Shown: in pieces, positions 34,878-44,940 of the stretch
Numbering within the stretch: the stretch's first letter is position 1
Layout: each line of letters opens with the position of its first letter
NCBI RefSeq assembly: GCF_018687515.1
Contig: NZ_CP061294.1
Span: forward strand, 620,001 to 684,000
Source: Polynucleobacter sp. MWH-Spelu-300-X4
GTDB lineage: Bacteria > Pseudomonadota > Gammaproteobacteria > Burkholderiales > Burkholderiaceae
DNA: 64,000 nucleotides
Direction: 5' to 3'
The notes under the pieces: generated by a model
Database searches by the model: none
Told to the model about the DNA's origin: nothing
Seen by the model: the letters and a program-made list of their open reading frames with translations, nothing else
Made by a program: the position numbers and the translations under genes

Positions 34878-36398
34878 TCAAGCTGTTGTGACTGGAATTT
34901 TTCCAATCTTAGCCTGCCACTCTTTAGGACCTGTGTTGTGAACGGATGTGCCATTTGAATCCACTGCCACAGTCACTGGCATATCTTGAATCGTGAATTC
35001 GTAAATAGCTTCCATACCTAAATCAGCAAAACCAACAACCTTTGCTTCTTTAATAGCCTTAGATACTAGGTAAGCCGCACCACCAACAGCCATTAAGTAA
35101 GCCGATTTATGTTTCTTGATGGCTTCAATGGCTGTAGGTCCACGTTCGGCTTTGCCGACCATGGAGATGAGGCCTGTTTGAGCCAACATCATTTCCGTGA
35201 ATTTATCCATACGAGTAGCGGTTGTTGGGCCTGCTGGACCTACAACTTCGTCACGCACTGGGTCTACTGGGCCTACGTAGTAGATGACGCGGTTTGTGAA
35301 ATCAACCGGTAGTTTTTCACCTTTGGCTAACATGTCTTGAATACGCTTATGAGCAGCGTCACGACCCGTGAGCATTTTGCCGTTGAGTAATAAAGTTTGA
35401 CCAGGCTTCCAGCTGGCTACTTCTTCTGGAGTTAATGTGTCTAGGTTGACGCGCGTTGATTTTTCCGTATCTGGTGCCCAGCTAACTTGCGGCCAATCAG
35501 ATAAAGATGGTGGCGTTAATACTGCAGGACCATCACCATGTAGATGGAAGTGAACGTGGCGGGTCGCCGCGCAGTTCGGAATCATCGCTACAGGCAGTGA
35601 AGCTGCGTGGGTTGGGTAATCCAAAATTTTCACATCTAATACTGTTGTTAAGCCACCCAATCCTTGGGCGCCAATACCGAGGGCATTCACTTTTTCCATG
35701 ATTTCAAGGCGTAACTCCTCGATGCGGTTGCTTGGGCCGCGTGCAATTAATTCATGGATATCCACGGGTGCCATCAGTGATTCTTTAGCTAGCAACATGG
35801 CTTTCTCTGGTGTGCCACCAATACCAATGCCCAAGATGCCAGGAGGACACCAGCCAGCTCCCATTGTTGGTACAGTTTTTAATACCCAGTCGACAATCGA
35901 GTCAGACGGGTTCAGCATGTACATCTTGCTCTTATTTTCGGAGCCGCCACCTTTGGCTGCACAAATAACTTCTAAGCCATCGCCCTCAACGATTTCATAG
36001 TGAACAACCGCAGGCGTATTGTCTTTAGAGTTAATGCGTTTACCTGCTGGATCAAGTAGAACGGAGGCGCGCAGTTTATTGTCAGGATTGCCATAAGCAC
36101 GGCGAACACCTTCGTTGACCATTTCTTGAACGCTCATTTTCGCGTCCCATTTCATATTCATACCCACTTTCAGGAACACCACGGCAATTCCTGTGTCCTG
36201 ACAGATAGGGCGTTTACCTTCAGCGCACATACGGCTGTTTGTCAAAATCTGGGCAATCGCATCCTTTGCCGCTGGGCTTTCTTCGCGCTCATAGGCTTTA
36301 CCTAGGGCTGTGATGTAGTCAAGCGGGTGATAGTAGGAAATATATTGAAAAGCGTCTGCGACACTTTGAATAAAGTCTTCTTGGCGAATTGTGCTCAT
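34878..36398 (-). CDS. fumA: Class I fumarate hydratase ([4Fe-4S])
   Basis: The 506-residue enzyme matches iron-sulfur fumarases: RMCAEGKRPICQDTGIAVVF, AAKGGGSENKSKMYMLNP, CPPGILGIGIGGTPEKAMLL, VAMIPNCAATRHVHFHLHG for the N-terminal alpha domain, and the C-terminal beta domain with NGKMLTGRDAAHKR and VGPAGPTTATRMDKF. It interconverts fumarate and malate in the citric acid cycle and is sensitive to oxidation. It heads the minus-strand run and is divergent from acs. Confidence 0.95.
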   Translation of the reverse strand: MSTIRQEDFIQSVADAFQYISYYHPLDYITALGKAYEREESPAAKDAIAQILTNSRMCAEGKRPICQDTGIAVVFLKVGMNMKWDAKMSVQEMVNEGVRRAYGNPDNKLRASVLLDPAGKRINSKDNTPAVVHYEIVEGDGLEVICAAKGGGSENKSKMYMLNPSDSIVDWVLKTVPTMGAGWCPPGILGIGIGGTPEKAMLLAKESLMAPVDIHELIARGPSNRIEELRLEIMEKVNALGIGAQGLGGLTTVLDVKILDYPTHAASLPVAMIPNCAATRHVHFHLHGDGPAVLTPPSLSDWPQVSWAPDTEKSTRVNLDTLTPEEVASWKPGQTLLLNGKMLTGRDAAHKRIQDMLAKGEKLPVDFTNRVIYYVGPVDPVRDEVVGPAGPTTATRMDKFTEMMLAQTGLISMVGKAERGPTAIEAIKKHKSAYLMAVGGAAYLVSKAIKEAKVVGFADLGMEAIYEFTIQDMPVTVAVDSNGTSVHNTGPKEWQAKIGKIPVTTA

Positions 36399-36532
36399 GA
36401 TCTTTTAGTAAAAGTTGGTCAAAACGCCATTCTACCTAGATAGAGGGTCCTTTTAGTATTTCGATTAGAGCAAACACTTGATTAAATCGACTAACTAACC
36501 ACGGAGTCAGTGTTTTAGGGGTTTATCTTCAT

Positions 36533-36543
36533 TTCCCTAGGGA
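36533..36543. promoter_or_regulatory. TTCCCTAGGGA palindrome upstream of acs
   Basis: The near-perfect palindrome lies about 107 bp upstream of the acs ATG; CCCT and AGGG elements flank it on both sides. Two direct AATGTCAG copies (36573-36580 and 36584-36591), 11 bp apart, follow. The layout looks like an activator region for acetate-controlled acs expression; the regulator is not known. Confidence 0.5.
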
Positions 36544-36650
36544 GAACCCTCATTTAACCTAACTTTATAAAGAATGTCAGCCAAATGTCAGTCCTTAGAC
36601 CTAACCTCATGTTTTGTCTAAACACTGCTTAGAGAAGTAGGAGAAAACGT

Positions 36651-38633
36651 ATGTCCGGTATGGAACAGTTATTGGTAGAAAATCGTGTGTTTAACCCACC
36701 TAAAGCATTTTCAAAAAATGCTGCAGTTTCTAGCATGGAGCAGTACAACGCTATGTGCCAGTCTTTTGAAAAAGACTTCAACGGTACATGGGCGCGCTTA
36801 GCTAAAGAAAACTTATATTGGAAAAAGCCTTTTACTAAAGTTTTAGATGAATCAAAGGCACCGTTTTATAAATGGTTTGAAGATGGTTTAACCAACGCCT
36901 CTTATAACTGTATCGACCGTAATATCGAAAATGGCTTAGGTAAAAAAACAGCTATTATTTTTGAAGCTGATGGCGGTGAAGTTACAAAAGTAACTTATCA
37001 AGAATTGCATGACCGTGTTGCAACTTTTGCGAATGGTTTGAAAAAGCTAGGCATTAAAAAAGGTGACCGTGTTGTTATCTATATGTCTATGTCTATTGAA
37101 GGTGTGGTGGCGATGCAGGCGTGCGCCCGTATCGGTGCAACGCATTCAGTCGTGTTTGGTGGATTCTCAGCAAAATCATTGCAAGAACGTATTGTGGACG
37201 TAGGTGCGGTAGCGTTGATTACAGCAGACGAGCAAATGCGTGGTGGTAAAGCTTTGCCATTGAAGACTATTGCTGATGAAGCGCTTGCTTTAGGTGATTG
37301 CGACAAACTTAAGCATGTAATTGTTTATAAGCGTACTGGCGGTAATATTCCAATGGTAGCTGGTCGTGACAAGTGGATGCATGATGTGTCTGCCGGTCAA
37401 GCTAAGAAATGCGAGCCTGAGTGGGTGAGCGCAGAGCATCCATTATTCGTTCTTTATACATCTGGTTCAACAGGTAAGCCAAAAGGTGTGCAGCACGCAA
37501 CAGGTGGTTATTTATTGTGGGCGATGTTGACGATGAAGTGGACATTTGACTTGCGCGATAGCGATGTGTTCTGGTGTACGGCTGACATTGGTTGGGTGAC
37601 AGGTCATAGCTATATCGCATACGGTCCTTTGGCTTGTGGCGGTACGGAAATCGTGTTTGAAGGTGTGCCAACCTATCCAAACGCAGGACGTTTCTGGGAA
37701 ATGATTCAGCGTCACAAAGTGAGCATTTTCTATACAGCACCAACGGCGATTCGTTCATTGATCAAAGCTTCTGATACGGATCCTAAAGTTCATCCAAACA
37801 ACTACAACTTAAAGACTTTGCGTTTGTTGGGTTCAGTGGGTGAGCCAATCAATCCTGAGGCTTGGATGTGGTATCACAAGAATGTGGGTGGTGAGAAATG
37901 CCCGATTGTGGACACTTTCTGGCAAACAGAAACAGGCGGTCATATGATTACGCCGTTACCAGGCGCCACACCATTAGTGCCAGGCTCATGCACATTACCA
38001 TTGCCAGGCATTATGGCGGCGATTGTGGATGAGGCTGGTGGCGATATGCCAAATGGTCAAGGCGGTATCTTGGTTGTAAAACGCCCATGGCCATCTATGA
38101 TTCGCACGATTTGGAATGACCCGGAACGCTTTAAGAAGAGCTATTTCCCAGAAGAACTAGGTGGTACCTTGTATCTTGCTGGCGATGGCGCAATTCGTAA
38201 CAAAGACAATGGTTACTTCACTATTACAGGTCGTATTGATGACGTATTAAACGTTTCCGGTCATCGTATGGGTACGATGGAAATCGAATCTTGCCTAGTG
38301 GCTAATCCATTAGTGGCTGAAGCTGCTGTGGTGGGCCGTCCTGATGATATGACGGGTGAGGCGATTGTGACCTTTGTGGTTCTTAAAGGTAAGCGTCCAA
38401 CAGGCGATGAGGCTAAGAAGATTGCCACTGAGTTGCGTAATTGGGTTGGTAAGGAGATTGGTCCAATTGCTAAACCAAAAGAAATTCGTTTCGGTGATAA
38501 CTTACCTAAGACTCGTTCTGGAAAAATCATGCGTCGCATCTTGCGCGTATTGGCAAAGGGCGAGGAAGTTACTCAAGACGTTTCAACGCTTGAGAATCCA
38601 GCTATCTTGGAGCAGTTAAAAGAAGCGATTTAA
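36651..38633 (+). CDS. acs: Acetyl-CoA synthetase
   Basis: The 660-residue enzyme has all AMP-forming acyl-CoA synthetase motifs: [48 protein letters not shown] and the C-terminal [10 protein letters not shown] with the lysine controlled by acetylation. It makes acetyl-CoA from acetate via acetyl-AMP. A strong ribosome-binding site (GTAGGAG) precedes ATG 36651. It is followed by a terminator and then the symporter gene, suggesting joint acetate uptake and activation. Confidence 0.97.
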   Translation: MSGMEQLLVENRVFNPPKAFSKNAAVSSMEQYNAMCQSFEKDFNGTWARLAKENLYWKKPFTKVLDESKAPFYKWFEDGLTNASYNCIDRNIENGLGKKTAIIFEADGGEVTKVTYQELHDRVATFANGLKKLGIKKGDRVVIYMSMSIEGVVAMQACARIGATHSVVFGGFSAKSLQERIVDVGAVALITADEQMRGGKALPLKTIADEALALGDCDKLKHVIVYKRTGGNIPMVAGRDKWMHDVSAGQAKKCEPEWVSAEHPLFVLYTSGSTGKPKGVQHATGGYLLWAMLTMKWTFDLRDSDVFWCTADIGWVTGHSYIAYGPLACGGTEIVFEGVPTYPNAGRFWEMIQRHKVSIFYTAPTAIRSLIKASDTDPKVHPNNYNLKTLRLLGSVGEPINPEAWMWYHKNVGGEKCPIVDTFWQTETGGHMITPLPGATPLVPGSCTLPLPGIMAAIVDEAGGDMPNGQGGILVVKRPWPSMIRTIWNDPERFKKSYFPEELGGTLYLAGDGAIRNKDNGYFTITGRIDDVLNVSGHRMGTMEIESCLVANPLVAEAAVVGRPDDMTGEAIVTFVVLKGKRPTGDEAKKIATELRNWVGKEIGPIAKPKEIRFGDNLPKTRSGKIMRRILRVLAKGEEVTQDVSTLENPAILEQLKEAI

Positions 38634-38675
38634 TATCCTTAAAAGAAGCCGTCGTTCATCGATAGCTAATTAAAG

Positions 38676-38705
38676 GCCGGTGTCAGTAGATGCCGGCTTT
38701 TTTTT
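38676..38705 (+). terminator. Rho-independent terminator after acs
   Basis: GCCGGTGTC-AGTA-GATGCCGGC (two G-U pairs) forms a 9-bp stem followed by eight T. It lies in the gap between acs and the symporter, which therefore has its own promoter or relies on read-through. Confidence 0.8.
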
Positions 38706-38726
38706 CGAGTAGGTCATAATTGAAAT

Positions 38727-40784
38727 ATGCGCATTCGAGCTGAGTCAAAGAAGATAGGTTTTTTCTATTTGTTGTTTACAGCAGGATTTTTGCTATTCAT
38801 TTATTTCTTGGCGCTGATGGAAAAAGCGAATGGCCCAGGTATTTGGCTAGGTTACGTTTTCTTATTTGTCACGATTGCGATTTACGCCAGTATTGGTTTG
38901 ATTTGTAGAACTTCCGATATTAATGAGTACTACATAGCGGGGCGGCGCATACCTGCGATATTTAATGGGATGGCAACAGCCGCCGACTGGATGAGCGCGG
39001 CTACCTTTATTGGGTTGGTGGGGATTTTATTTAGTTCCGGTTACAAAGGTTTAGCTTTTATCGTGGGGTGGACCGGCGGCTTTTGTTTGGTTGCTATGTT
39101 GATTGCTCCTTATATTAGGAAGTTTGGTTCTTTTACGATTCCAGATTTTCTGGCGATTCGTTATAGCCAAGGCGTATTAGGCGGCAGTAGAACTGTGCGT
39201 TTGGTGGCAGTGGGTGTAACGATTGTGGTTTCTTTTGTCTATTTGGTGGCCCAAATTCAAGGGGTGGGTTTAATCGTCAATCGCTTTATTGGTGTTGAAT
39301 TTGGCATCGGTGTTTTCTTTGGTTTGGCAGGTATCTTGGTGTGCTCATTTTTAGGGGGCATGCGAGCGGTTACATGGACGCAAGTGGCTCAGTACATTAT
39401 TTTGGTGATTGCGTTACTTTTGCCCTTAGGCATGATGTCTTATAAAAAACATGACAGCTTCTTGCCGCAGATCACTTACGGTAAAGTTTTAGAAGAGATT
39501 GAGTATCACGAAAAAGACTTTGAGGTTACTGCTGAAGAAGTGAAGGTGCGTAATTATTATCAAAAGCAGACTGTTTTGCTTCAAAAGAAAATTGATGATT
39601 TGCCACTTTCTTATGTCAATGGCAGAAAAGCTATTGAAAAAGAATTGACTGATGCAAGAATTAATCAGCTGCCTTTGAAAGAGGTAAAAGCGATTGAGAA
39701 GAAATTGCAGCAATATCCATCAGATCCAGCAAATGCTTATGATGTTTGGTTAAAAGAGAAACAAGAGGCGTATGTACGTAGCCAAGCGGCTGTGCCGTCG
39801 ATGCAGCCAGTTAGTGGTAGAGGTTTTGGGGTATCAAGTCTTGATCAATTAAATTTTATCTTGTTGATTTTTTGCTTGATGTTTGGGACGGCTAGTTTGC
39901 CCCATATTTTGACACGCTACTACACAACAACTAGTGTTTCAGCAACACGATATTCAGTTTTTTGGACCTTGTTATTTATCGCTATTTTTTATTTAAGTGT
40001 GCCGGCGCTTGCAGCGATTGTTAAGTTGGAATTGTTTAAAAATTTAGTGGGCATTTCTTACGCTGATTTGCCCAGTTGGGTCACACAGTGGCGCAAAATT
40101 GAACCGGCTGTGATTTCTTTGACGGATATTAATGGTGATGGCTATGTGCAGTGGGCTGAGTTGTCGATTTCTCCGGATATGATTATTTTGGCTGCCCCAG
40201 AAATTACAGGGTTGCCATATGTTATTTCTGGTCTAGTTGCTGCTGGCGCTTTGGCTGCAGCCTTATCGACTGCTGATGGTTTGTTGTTGACAATTTCTAA
40301 CTCAATTTCTCATGATGTCTACCATCATCTGATTGATAAAAATGCTTCTCATCAAAAGCGTGTGACTGGGGCAAAAATTGTTTTGTTAGCGGTGGCTTTG
40401 TTAGCTTCTTATATTACGTCTTTGCGCCCTGGAGATATTTTGTTTTTAGTGGGAGCAGCATTTTCTTTAGCGGCCTCAAGTTTTTTTGCCGTTTTAGTGT
40501 TGGCGGTTTTTTCTAAGCGCATTAATAAGTGGGGAGCTATTGCCGGTATGGTGACCGGATTGACTGTGAGCGGAACCTATATTGCGCTTAATTACCCATT
40601 CGCTTCTAGGGTGACTGGAATATTCGGTAACCGTTGGTTAGGCGTTGATCCGATTGCCTCCGGTGCATTTGGTATACCGGCCAGTTTTTTAGCAGCTTTT
40701 ATAGTTTCTTATTTAACTACTCCTAATCCGCCAGTCATTGGCCGTTTGATTGATTACTTAAGAGAAAGCCGTTCTCACATTTAA
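38727..40784 (+). CDS. Sodium:solute symporter, VC_2705/ActP-like, with EF-hand loop
   Basis: The 685-residue carrier has about 13 hydrophobic segments and SSS-family signatures (AATAADWMSAATFIGLVGIL, GLVAAGALAAALSTADGLLL). It is longer than ActP (about 550): a hydrophilic, helix-rich insert lies at about 250-360 (EVKVRNYYQKQTVLLQKKID), and DINGDGYVQWAE at 467-478 matches a canonical EF-hand calcium-binding loop. Placement after acs suggests acetate or another small monocarboxylate. VC_2705-type assignment rests on length and the insert. Confidence 0.88.
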   Translation: MRIRAESKKIGFFYLLFTAGFLLFIYFLALMEKANGPGIWLGYVFLFVTIAIYASIGLICRTSDINEYYIAGRRIPAIFNGMATAADWMSAATFIGLVGILFSSGYKGLAFIVGWTGGFCLVAMLIAPYIRKFGSFTIPDFLAIRYSQGVLGGSRTVRLVAVGVTIVVSFVYLVAQIQGVGLIVNRFIGVEFGIGVFFGLAGILVCSFLGGMRAVTWTQVAQYIILVIALLLPLGMMSYKKHDSFLPQITYGKVLEEIEYHEKDFEVTAEEVKVRNYYQKQTVLLQKKIDDLPLSYVNGRKAIEKELTDARINQLPLKEVKAIEKKLQQYPSDPANAYDVWLKEKQEAYVRSQAAVPSMQPVSGRGFGVSSLDQLNFILLIFCLMFGTASLPHILTRYYTTTSVSATRYSVFWTLLFIAIFYLSVPALAAIVKLELFKNLVGISYADLPSWVTQWRKIEPAVISLTDINGDGYVQWAELSISPDMIILAAPEITGLPYVISGLVAAGALAAALSTADGLLLTISNSISHDVYHHLIDKNASHQKRVTGAKIVLLAVALLASYITSLRPGDILFLVGAAFSLAASSFFAVLVLAVFSKRINKWGAIAGMVTGLTVSGTYIALNYPFASRVTGIFGNRWLGVDPIASGAFGIPASFLAAFIVSYLTTPNPPVIGRLIDYLRESRSHI

Positions 40785-40798
40785 TGCTAGCAACACCA

Positions 40799-41344
40799 TT
40801 ATTTAGGGAATAACTTTTTCCAACCAGTAGCCCCTAGTTTTTTCATGGTTTCCATATTGGTTTCATAGATTGTTTCTGCTTCTGGAAAAGCTTCAACAGC
40901 CTTATCAATACTATCTTCCCTGATGAGGTGCAAAGTTGGGTATGGTGAACGGTTGGTAAAGTTGGTGATGTCGTCGAATTCGGTATCTGCGAATTGATAG
41001 TTTGGATGAAAGCTAGCGATTTGCAATTCTCCGTCTAATTGCATGTCTTCTAATAGTTGATCTGCCAATTCTAAAAAATTGTTGTATTCCAAAAAATCTT
41101 TTAATACGTAAGGATGAATGAGTAGCGTGGTATCTGTTTTATGGGGTGATACTTCCGCAAGGTGTTCGAGTTCTCGAGCTAGGTCTTCTAAAAGAGCTTC
41201 TTCATCGCGAGCTTCGCTCACAACATAGCGAATTTGTTCTTTGACGTGAACGGCTTTGGCAAACGGGCAAAGATTTAGTCCAATGACCGCTTTGATGAGC
41301 CAGTCTTGAGTTTCTTCGATGGGATTAAAATCTTTGTCTGACAT
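40799..41344 (-). CDS. DUF1415 family protein
   Basis: The 181-residue protein matches DUF1415: TQDWLIKAVIGLNLCPFAKA near the start and FHPNYQFADTEFDDITNFTNRSPYPTLHLIR. The conserved Cys in NLCPF and histidines may bind metal, but no function is known. It is convergent with the symporter and divergent from the FAD oxidoreductase gene. Confidence 0.87.
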   Translation of the reverse strand: MSDKDFNPIEETQDWLIKAVIGLNLCPFAKAVHVKEQIRYVVSEARDEEALLEDLARELEHLAEVSPHKTDTTLLIHPYVLKDFLEYNNFLELADQLLEDMQLDGELQIASFHPNYQFADTEFDDITNFTNRSPYPTLHLIREDSIDKAVEAFPEAETIYETNMETMKKLGATGWKKLFPK

Positions 41345-41374
41345 TTCGTATCGCCTTGTGTATTGTGTAGCCCT

Positions 41375-42982
41375 ATGATTCGTATCACTGAACTTCGTCT
41401 AGCTGTAGACCATGCTCCTTCTGAGCTAGAAGATGCCATCTTAAAGCGTTTAGCTATTTCTGCTAAGGATTTAGTGAGCTTTATTGTATTTAAGCGAAGT
41501 TACGACGCCAGAAAAAATACAGCGTTGTCATTTATTTACACAATTGACCTTTCTGTGAAAGATGAGGAAGGGGTGTTAAAGCGTTATGCCCATGATGAGC
41601 ATGTGCGTGTATCGCCCGATACCACTTATCACTTTGTGGCAAAGGCGCCGGCTGTTCTAGCGCAACGGCCTGTGGTGATTGGTTTTGGTCCCTGTGGAAT
41701 TTTTGCCGCTTTGCTTTTGGCTCAAATGGGCTTTAAGCCGATTGTGCTTGAGCGCGGCAAGCAGGTGCGTGAACGTACCCAGGATACTTGGGGCTTGTGG
41801 CGCAAAAAGATTTTGAATCCGGAGTCCAATGTTCAGTTCGGCGAGGGCGGTGCGGGGACTTTCTCAGATGGCAAGTTGTATAGCCAAATTAAGGACCCTA
41901 AATTTTATGGTCGCAAAGTCATTGAGGAATTTGTTAAAGCTGGCGCTCCTGAAGAGATCTTGTATGTAGCTAAACCTCATATTGGGACTTTCCGCTTAGT
42001 TGGTATGGTTGAAAAAATTCGTCAAGAGATTATTGACCTGGGTGGCGAGGTTCGTTTTCAGCAAAAAGTGACGGGCTTTGAGATTGCTGATGGAGGTATC
42101 AAAGCTGTGAAGTTAGAGGGTGGTGAGCGCATTGAGGCAAACCATGTTGTTTTAGCCTTGGGGCATAGCGCACGCGACACCTTTAAGACTTTGCATGAAA
42201 GTGGCGTTTATATGGAGGCAAAGCCGTTTTCAGTCGGCTTTCGAATTGAGCACCCACAATCTTTGATTGATAAAGCAAGATTGGGGCCGCATGCAGGGCA
42301 TCCTTTGATTGGCGCCGCTGATTACAAGTTGGTGCATCACGCTAAGAATGGTCGTGCTGTTTATAGCTTTTGCATGTGTCCTGGAGGAACGGTAGTTGCT
42401 GCCACCTCTGAGGAGAACCGAGTTGTCACTAATGGCATGAGTCAGTATTCACGCAACGAGCGTAATGCGAATGCGGGCATTGTGGTGAACGTTGATCCTA
42501 AAGATTATGGGGCTACCCCTGAAAATCCTTTGGCTGGAATTGATTTTCAGCGAGCTTTAGAGTCAAAGGCTTTTGAGTTGGGTGGTAAAACCTATGAAGC
42601 TCCTGGGCAGTTGGTTGGGGACTTTTTGGCGGGTCGTCCTTCAACGGAGTTGGGCAGTGTCATACCTTCTTACAAACCAGGTGTGCATTTGACTGATTTG
42701 GCCAGCGCTTTACCTGATTACGCTATTGAAGCGATGAGAGAGGCTTTGCCAGCCTTTGATAAGAAGATCAAAGGTTTTTCTATGAAAGATGCGGTTCTAA
42801 CAGGGGTTGAGACTAGAACCTCTTCACCCTTAAGAATTACTAGGGGTGCCAACTATCAAAGCCTCAATGTAAAAGGGCTGTACCCGGCTGGAGAGGGAGC
42901 TGGGTATGCTGGAGGCATCTTATCTGCTGGGGTGGATGGCATTAAGGTTGCTGAAGCCCTTGCCTTGGATATAGTGGGCTAG
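41375..42982 (+). CDS. FAD-dependent dehydrogenase, COG2509 family
   Basis: The 535-residue flavoprotein has a ~85-residue N-terminal domain and then a Rossmann FAD site (PVVIGFGPCGIFAALLLAQM; VLERGK), FGEGGAGTFSDGKLYSQI and a C-terminal second FAD contact (GLYPAGEGAGYAGGILSAG). The family is widespread and uncharacterised; VETRTSSPLRI is a family signature. I chose ATG 41375 (MIRITELRL) over an upstream TTG. Confidence 0.87.
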   Translation: MIRITELRLAVDHAPSELEDAILKRLAISAKDLVSFIVFKRSYDARKNTALSFIYTIDLSVKDEEGVLKRYAHDEHVRVSPDTTYHFVAKAPAVLAQRPVVIGFGPCGIFAALLLAQMGFKPIVLERGKQVRERTQDTWGLWRKKILNPESNVQFGEGGAGTFSDGKLYSQIKDPKFYGRKVIEEFVKAGAPEEILYVAKPHIGTFRLVGMVEKIRQEIIDLGGEVRFQQKVTGFEIADGGIKAVKLEGGERIEANHVVLALGHSARDTFKTLHESGVYMEAKPFSVGFRIEHPQSLIDKARLGPHAGHPLIGAADYKLVHHAKNGRAVYSFCMCPGGTVVAATSEENRVVTNGMSQYSRNERNANAGIVVNVDPKDYGATPENPLAGIDFQRALESKAFELGGKTYEAPGQLVGDFLAGRPSTELGSVIPSYKPGVHLTDLASALPDYAIEAMREALPAFDKKIKGFSMKDAVLTGVETRTSSPLRITRGANYQSLNVKGLYPAGEGAGYAGGILSAGVDGIKVAEALALDIVG

Positions 42983-43189
42983 GGTAGAAAAGCACACTGA
43001 AATAGGTCTTTTTGACTTAAATCGTTGTTTCTCTTAGGGAAGTGTTTAAAATCTGAGTTTCACGAATTTAGATAGATAAGTAACTTTAACTATGACTTAT
43101 TCATCTATTGATATAAGTAATACATATTTCCCAAAGATTTAGTTATTAGGTATCTTTCGGGTGGTTATTTAGAACAAGACTCAGGAATC

Positions 43190-43966
43190 ATGGCAAGTTA
43201 TCAAACAGAAACAGTACTAACAGTTAAACACTGGAATGACACGCTTTTTAGCTTCACAACTACTAGAAACAAAGGCTTGCGCTTCCGTAATGGCCATTTT
43301 TTAATGATTGGACTAGAGGTTGAAGGAAAACCTTTGGTGCGCGCCTATAGTGTGGCAAGCCCTAACTATGAAGAGCATTTGGAGTTTTTGAGTATTAAGG
43401 TTGAGAATGGACCGTTGACCTCAAGACTGCAAAACATCAAAGTAGGCGACCCTATTTTGGTGAGTGAAAAATCGGTGGGTACTTTAGTTATTGATGACTT
43501 AAATCCAGGTAAAAACCTTTATTTATTCAGTACAGGTACTGGTTTGGCACCATTTATGAGCATTATTAGAGACCCTGAAACTTATGAGAAGTTTGAGAAA
43601 GTGGTCTTGATTCATGGTGTGCGCTTGGTTAGCGAGTTGGCTTATGAGGATTACATCCGCAATGTTTTACCTAATGACGAGTTCTTGGGTGAGATGGTGC
43701 GTGAGAAGTTGATTTATTACCCAACTGTGACACGTGAAGCTTTCAAACACACAGGCCGTTTAACAACTGCAATTGAAAATGGTCAGTTGTTTAAGGATAT
43801 CGGTTTACCACCACTAGATCCTGCTACTGATCGAGGCATGATTTGTGGAAGCCCGTCCATGCTAAAAGAAATCTGTGAAATGTTAGATGCTAGGGGCTTT
43901 AAGGTTTCACCAAGCCTTGGTGTTTTGGGTGATTATGTCTATGAGAGAGCATTCGTAGAGAAATAA
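43190..43966 (+). CDS. fpr: Ferredoxin/flavodoxin-NADP+ reductase
   Basis: The 258-residue enzyme has the FAD-binding motif RAYSVASPNYE, the NADP region (STGTGLAPFMSIIRDPE; MICGSPSML) and the C-terminal Fpr ending VLGDYVYERAFVEK. It exchanges electrons between NADPH and ferredoxin or flavodoxin, often in oxidative-stress defence. Its 207-bp upstream region has a TTAGGGAA element at 43034-43041. Followed by a terminator. Confidence 0.95.
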   Translation: MASYQTETVLTVKHWNDTLFSFTTTRNKGLRFRNGHFLMIGLEVEGKPLVRAYSVASPNYEEHLEFLSIKVENGPLTSRLQNIKVGDPILVSEKSVGTLVIDDLNPGKNLYLFSTGTGLAPFMSIIRDPETYEKFEKVVLIHGVRLVSELAYEDYIRNVLPNDEFLGEMVREKLIYYPTVTREAFKHTGRLTTAIENGQLFKDIGLPPLDPATDRGMICGSPSMLKEICEMLDARGFKVSPSLGVLGDYVYERAFVEK

Positions 43967-43990
43967 TCTCGAGATAATTTGAATGTACGA

Positions 43991-44017
43991 AAAGAGCCAC
44001 CTAAGGGTGGCTTTTTT
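43991..44017 (+). terminator. Rho-independent terminator after fpr
   Basis: AGCCACC (43995-44001) and GGTGGCT (44006-44012) make a 7-bp GC-rich stem with a four-base loop, followed by T-rich sequence. It ends fpr before liv cluster 2. Confidence 0.85.
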
Positions 44018-44169
44018 ATTAAAACCATAAGAAGTTTAGAAGGTCAATAGCTTTAATTCCCTATCGTCAATGTAATGACAATCCCTTATTGTTCAATTAA
44101 TAACTTAAGTTTATTTTCATGGACTTAGGCTGTCTTAATTTAATTAAAAAGAAACGAAAAGCGGACATC

Positions 44170-44940
44170 ATGTCAGATGTAATTCTTGAAACGAAAAAGC
44201 TCACAAAAGAGTTCTCGGGGTTTGTGGCTGTTAGTGACGTTGATTTAAAGGTGCGTGCTGGCACAATTCACGCCTTAATCGGCCCTAATGGTGCGGGTAA
44301 GACAACGTGTTTCAATTTGTTAACCAAGTTCATCACGCCAACATCTGGTCAGATCATCTATAAGGGTGAAGATATTACTCAAAAGGGCTCTGCTGAAATT
44401 GCGCGTATTGGTATGGTTCGGTCCTTCCAGATTTCAGCGGTGTTTCCACATTTAACTAATTTAGAGAATGTGCGCATTGGTCTGCAAAGAAAATTGGGCA
44501 CGTCGATGCATTTTTGGAAAAGTGAACGTTCTCTCAATCATTTAAATGATGAGGCAATGAGTTATTTGGAGCAGGTTGGTTTGGAAAAGTATGCTGACAT
44601 GACAGCGGTGAGCCTGCCTTATGGACGTAAGCGCGCTTTGGAAATTGCCACTACTTTAAGTATGAATCCTGAAGTGATGTTGTTGGATGAACCGACGCAA
44701 GGTATGGGTCATGAAGATGTGGAAAAAGTGACTCAATTAATTAAAAAAGTATCTGCAGGTCGAACTGTATTAATGGTTGAGCACAATATGAAGGTGGTTT
44801 CTTCGATTGTGGACACAATCACAGTTTTGCAACGTGGAAAAATTATTGCTAATGGCAACTATGCAGAAGTATCTGCAAACCCTCAGGTAATTGAAGCTTA
44901 TATGGGTAGTGCTGCTAATGCAGAGTTGGGAGCTCATTAA
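44170..44940 (+). CDS. livG: HAAT ABC transporter ATP-binding protein LivG (cluster 2)
   Basis: The 256-residue ATPase has Walker A GPNGAGKTTCF, signature LPYGRKRALEIATTL, Walker B VMLLDEPTQGMG and the LivG-type ending (VVSSIVDTITVLQRGKIIAN). I use ATG 44170 (MSDVILETKK); the frame extends 17 residues upstream without a better start. Its stop overlaps the next start as TAATG. First gene of a second, complete importer operon. Confidence 0.93.
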   Translation: MSDVILETKKLTKEFSGFVAVSDVDLKVRAGTIHALIGPNGAGKTTCFNLLTKFITPTSGQIIYKGEDITQKGSAEIARIGMVRSFQISAVFPHLTNLENVRIGLQRKLGTSMHFWKSERSLNHLNDEAMSYLEQVGLEKYADMTAVSLPYGRKRALEIATTLSMNPEVMLLDEPTQGMGHEDVEKVTQLIKKVSAGRTVLMVEHNMKVVSSIVDTITVLQRGKIIANGNYAEVSANPQVIEAYMGSAANAELGAH

